From Galaxea fascicularis (taxonomy: Eukaryota; Cnidaria; Anthozoa; Scleractinia; Euphylliidae), in contig OX419338.1 of assembly GCA_948470475.1 (NCBI GenBank), positions 33,324,382-33,388,381 on the forward strand: DNA of 64,000 nt, given 5' to 3'. The position numbers and the translations under genes were made by a program. The notes beneath the pieces are model-generated. The model worked only from the letters and a program-made list of their open reading frames with translations. It made no database searches and was not told the DNA's origin. Below are positions 60,465 through 64,000 of the stretch, piece after piece. Within the stretch, counting starts at the first letter, position 1. Every line of letters starts with the position of its first letter.

Positions 60465-63400
60465 GCCATGAAAGAGTGCCCGAATAAGCCTCCTTAGTAA
60501 CCATGCCTCAAGACAAGAAAAAGTGCAGAAAAAGACAAAGTCTTTGAATTTAGTTTATTGGGCATGCCGATCCGTATCTTCCGGTTAGCGAACTTTTTCC
60601 GCACTATCCGAGTCACTATCCGAGCCAGCCAGATCGGCGCGCAAGGCAAGGAATTGCTGCCCGAATTAACTTGATTTACCAATGAATTAAAACGCAACTT
60701 AATGCAGGAAACGTTTTACATCTATGTGACCGGTTAAATTCACTTATCATAATAGGCAGTGCTTACTTGCTGTAACTGGTGAATGGCATATATGTTTTTC
60801 GTCAGGCACACCGCGTTGAAGACCAAGGCGAGACTTACTGGTGTAACCATAGCAACAGCTATCGCTGTTTGGTCTGAGATCCAGCAGTAGAAAAGCTGAT
60901 CTCCTGTTAAAAGAAAAATTATTTAACTTTTAACTGCTATTTAAAACTTTCAACGCAGAGGGACGAAATATCTCCTCCTCAATCGTTAATTAAATATGAG
61001 CGTCGATGATATTCTAACCATCCTATAAACTCGTTACTTGGTGTTACAATGACCATTTATGACGAAGCAATCAAGGGTTTGACCAATAAAATGCTCTTTT
61101 TAAACACAGGGTTGGTACGGATCCTGGAAAGTACTTTATTTTTTGTCTAGCATTTTCCAGGACTGGAAAGTCCCGGAAAATGTTAGGAGGTCCTGGAAAA
61201 TCCTGGAAATCTGTAAACTCGAGTGATTGAGGTTTGCTGAAAGACACTAAGGAACAGCCAGATGGGAAAGATAGTACTTATTTGAGCATTATGGTCCCTG
61301 AGAAAAAAGATTTCTGGAAACGTCATGGAAATTTGTCTTTGAAAAGAGGGTGCCAACCGTGTAACCAGTAAATTGTTGTAAGATCTTCTGCACGTTTGTT
61401 GCTTCAAGGACGATTTTGCGAAACTGTGTCTGTTTACAAACCATATCCAATATAGAAGGTATCCGTGAAGTCCAACACAATACACAAAAGAACAGCTGCG
61501 GCAGGAAGTCCCCAGCCGACAACACAGTACTTGATGAAGGTCTTCCTGATGTCAGATGCTTGTCTTGTCTTTCTTACTGATAAATAAGAACAACAACAAG
61601 AACATTACTGTTACGATATTATAACTCGTTTACCTCCTTTCCACGCGCTGAACGTAGAAAGAGAGCGAATGCCACAGAGTGACGTTATAGTACTCTTCCG
61701 CGTTCCGTGGTATTACGCGCGCTATGTATGCATCCATCTATGAATGGCTGAACTTACCGTGAACTTTAAACGTGGTTGCAATATCGAACGCCATAACACT
61801 CATCCAGGAAAACGCCGCTAGAACAAAGAAATGTAGGCAAATGGCGACAGCTTTACACACAGCTTCGACTTCTTTGGATTTCTCAGAACAAATTAAAAGC
61901 GTTTGATAGCACAGCAACGAACATGAAAGGTTGATGAGGCATTTTCCAGGAAGATTTCTGAGTTCTTTAAAGGACAGGTAAACCGCGAGCAGAAAACACA
62001 GCGAGGTGATGGACAACAATCCTCCAGTAAACGTGATATAAATAAGGGCCAAAGAAAATTCATTCTGCTTGTCTTCGGATCCTGGGCACAAAATAAAAAC
62101 GACCTTTTCGTTTGGCTTTAACGTATTCTTTTGAGGAATATCGTCTTCTGATGTAAGTACCACAACGCGGCTGGTGTTGAAGTCCACTTGTACTGTTTTG
62201 TTCATCATAGAAGTTAGAAGCAAGCACGTTTTACCTCCATATGTGACTGTACAGTTATTCACTTCCGAACTGCAGTTGAACATCTGTGACGTAAAATTGA
62301 AACTTAAGCCTGGTTTTCACTAGCGACGCAAGCATAAGCGCAAACATAAGCACAAGCGCAAGTGAAAACAGCAGCAACATAAGCATAAGCAGAAACAAAA
62401 GAGGAACGAATCCCCTCATTTGTCAAGTCTGGTTTTCACTACGGACGCAAGCACAAGCTCAAGCACAAGAAAAGGAAAAATTTTGATCCGTGTGCTTGCG
62501 CTTGCGCTTATGCTTGCGTTGAAGTCGTTTTCACGGTGAAATAAGCGCTCTTGTGCTTGCGCTTATGCTTGCGTCGCTAAAGAAAACCAGGCTTTAGTGT
62601 AGGTAGTTGGGTTACCTGTGGACGTTCTTTGATGACAATATTTGAGCGTACATCAAGTAAGATTGTCAAGGGAGGACCCAAAGGCGGACGTGGTCCACTA
62701 TTTTCTTGGATTCTTCCTTCTTGTTTTCCGTCAGGATTACAAATCGCACAGTGAGGATTTCTGTAGAAGCGTTTCACCCCGTATTTATCTTCATGTGAAA
62801 ACACCATAGAATAAGAAGCACACAGCTCTTTCACCACGGACATAACTGGTAGCAGGTTATCAGAACCACATTTAGAATCGTGCACCACACAATACTCGTA
62901 GTTATAGTTAAGACTGGCAAATGGTTCATATTTCCAAAAGCACATATCGTTGTTGTCCACAAATCTCTTTAATGCAGCAATATTGTGTCGAGGAGGCTGT
63001 GAGCGATCTCTACACGTTACTCTTAAGCCCCAAAAACTAACTTTTTCTGCATTGTTGCATCGAGCACAAGCAATGTTTCTGTATGTGGCGTTACTACGTC
63101 GACTCAAAACCGGCAATTCCTTCTGTAGCGTCATATTCAGCTCTTGGCCGGCTTGGCAGTCGTCTGTGTCTTCTTTCCCTACTGGCAGGCTGCAAGTGGA
63201 TTGCATGGGAACCCCGGACCATGAAAGATCGTTGATATCTGCACATGTCAAATTCTCGAGGGATAAATCATGGCCCGCAATTTCAGTTGCACCACATCTG
63301 TGAAAACAAAGTGACGCAAGTAATGACCGTCAACCGTCGGCACTCCCTTCCTAATACTGTGCCCCCATCTAAAAAGCGTGGAGAGGTCTCTAAGCGCTAT

Positions 63401-64000
63401 ACGTTGCTCACTGCATGCTGGGTTTTTATAGATTACAGCAGCACGTCATGAGTATGAAATTATTCGTAGGTCCATCAGCCTATAACAGTAACTTAACTTC
63501 CAATCGTGCCGTGAGATGTTTATTTTTCTCTTGTGTCTTACCGCTTGTTGAAATCCAAGCAACAGTCGCCCCATTTCTTACAATCTCCGTCACAGTAGCA
63601 CACCTTGGTATGGTTTCTATCTTCCGCCGCAAAACATCTGCCTTCACACGACTGAGCTGCCGATTGGTTCTGGTTTAACACTGCGTTAAGGAAAGTTGTT
63701 GTATCGTATGGGATTGTGATGTTGTTGTCCTTGATAAGCTGAAGGAGGCTCCTGAGGCTGATAACTTCACCCTTAAACTTTACAACAAAGTCTTGATCTT
63801 GGCCGGCTAAATCGTAAACTGGAAAAAAAATAATAGCAAATAAGGGTTACCACTCTCGTAAGTTGTCTAACCAAAAGCAAACAAACAACATCTACCATTC
63901 TGCAAAGCAATCAAAGAAGCACTGATCCATGGAACTCGTAGCCAAAAAAACACACATCAACATACCAACTGGGGTGAGAAGTGTTTCAGAGTCGTTTTTT
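58730..64000 (-). CDS. Secretin/Methuselah-like 7TM receptor with somatomedin-B domain, 5' partial
   Basis: A plasma-membrane family B/adhesion-type GPCR, transcribed leftward and running off the window. Exons in transcript order: 64000-63966 (partial), 63818-63542, 63297-62616, 62283-61758, 61576-61442, 60903-60767, 59467-59305, 58905-58730; phases are continuous and give 709 residues. Exon 2 ends with a somatomedin-B domain (SCEGRCF..CYCDGDCKKWGDCC). Exon 3 is a Cys-rich ectodomain with several N-x-S/T sites (about 227 aa). Exon 4 opens with a Cys-containing stalk, then TM1 (LALIYITFTGGLLSITSLCF), TM2 and TM3. Exon 5 has TM4 (CVVGWGLPAAAVLLCIVL), exon 6 TM5, exon 7 TM6 (GLTWILVLL), and exons 7-8 TM7 (NSLQG-FFITLCF), all with 7tm_2 signatures. 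A short Ser/Thr-rich tail ends ..MTSK. No clear GPS cleavage motif is seen. The ligand is unknown. The start codon and signal peptide are outside the window. Confidence 0.92.
59066..59222. repeat. GGT/GAT-rich microsatellite in receptor intron 7
   Basis: Imperfect GGTGGT and GATGAT runs over about 155 bp; the His-rich minus-strand frame through it is not a gene. Confidence 0.85.
59575..59797 (+). mobile_element. 3' end of a non-LTR retrotransposon with (ATT)n tail
   Basis: GTATTTCATTAGCTACTTTT..AAGACTTACCTTTTC, then AAAGCGCCATAGTGC..GGCGCTATATAAAT and an ATT microsatellite tail. This is the usual 3' end structure of CR1/L2-type LINEs. It is 5' truncated, with no reverse transcriptase left, and sits in a receptor intron. 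Confidence 0.6.
59943..60000. repeat. (ATT)n microsatellite
   Basis: About 18 perfect ATT/TTA units; possibly the tail of another decayed retrotransposon. Confidence 0.85.
60340..60462 (+). mobile_element. Retrotransposon tail with (ATT)n
   Basis: GTATATAGGATTTTAATGTTAGCG..GATCAATAAATAAAAAATATT followed by about 18 ATT units. A second LINE-like 3' end in the same intron, inferred from the tail only. Confidence 0.4.
62306..62594. mobile_element. MITE in receptor intron 3
   Basis: AAGCCTGGTTTTCACTAGCG at the left and CGCTAAAGAAAACCAGGCTT at the right. The inverted match continues through GACGCAAGCATAAGCGCAA for about 37 bp with two or three mismatches. The interior is built from GCAAGCATAAGC-type words. 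289 bp, no gene. Confidence 0.8.

Noticed and set aside
60494..60697. Receptor exon candidate (67 codons, minus)
   Set aside because: No membrane helix or 7tm_2 motif. The chain 60767 to 59467 joins in phase and gives the expected TM5 to TM6 sequence without it.

Overview
This is eukaryotic, animal DNA: multi-exon genes with GT..AG introns, AATAAA polyadenylation signals, AT-rich spacers and dense short transposons. The protein set (swiprosin-type EF-hand protein, phosphonatase-like hydrolase, OVCA2-type serine hydrolase, USP5, a somatomedin-B-containing secretin/Methuselah-like GPCR), short introns and repeat families (small foldback MITEs, tRNA-derived SINEs, pogo/Tigger with a HIRAN gene) fit an anthozoan cnidarian, most likely a stony coral. 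The species is an inference; no diagnostic marker gene is present.

Layout. 1-14199: a satellite array of about 70 monomers of 204 bp, entered mid-array, arranged as a 21-monomer higher-order repeat (4282 bp) with truncated copies and a decayed right edge. 14200-16930: gene-free, with foldback elements and a CCAAT-type promoter region. 16931-19277 (+): EFHD1/2 (swiprosin)-like gene, 3 coding exons. 21867-22556 (-): intronless PhnX-like HAD hydrolase. 23.7-32.1 kb: repeat block of ~570-bp units forming a 1.72-kb inverted repeat, whose spacer was invaded by a Tigger element (HIRAN gene on -, transposase on +), itself split at its left tip by a tRNA-like element. 35323-39399 (+): OVCA2-like gene, 10 coding exons. 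41572-58282 (+): complete USP5 gene, 28 coding exons, with at least ten small transposons in its introns. 58730-64000 (-): 3' eight exons of a 7TM receptor, running off the right edge and convergent with USP5.

All exon chains were built by hand from splice sites and checked for continuous reading phase; the predicted proteins are 193 aa (EFHD), 229 aa (PhnX-like), 217 aa (OVCA2) and 811 aa (USP5). The host genes are not obviously one pathway. The block most likely to hold something undescribed is the Tigger element: an intact pogo-type transposase ending in a PCNA-box-like peptide, divergently paired with a HIRAN-domain protein, inserted at a TA whose empty version is still readable elsewhere in the window.
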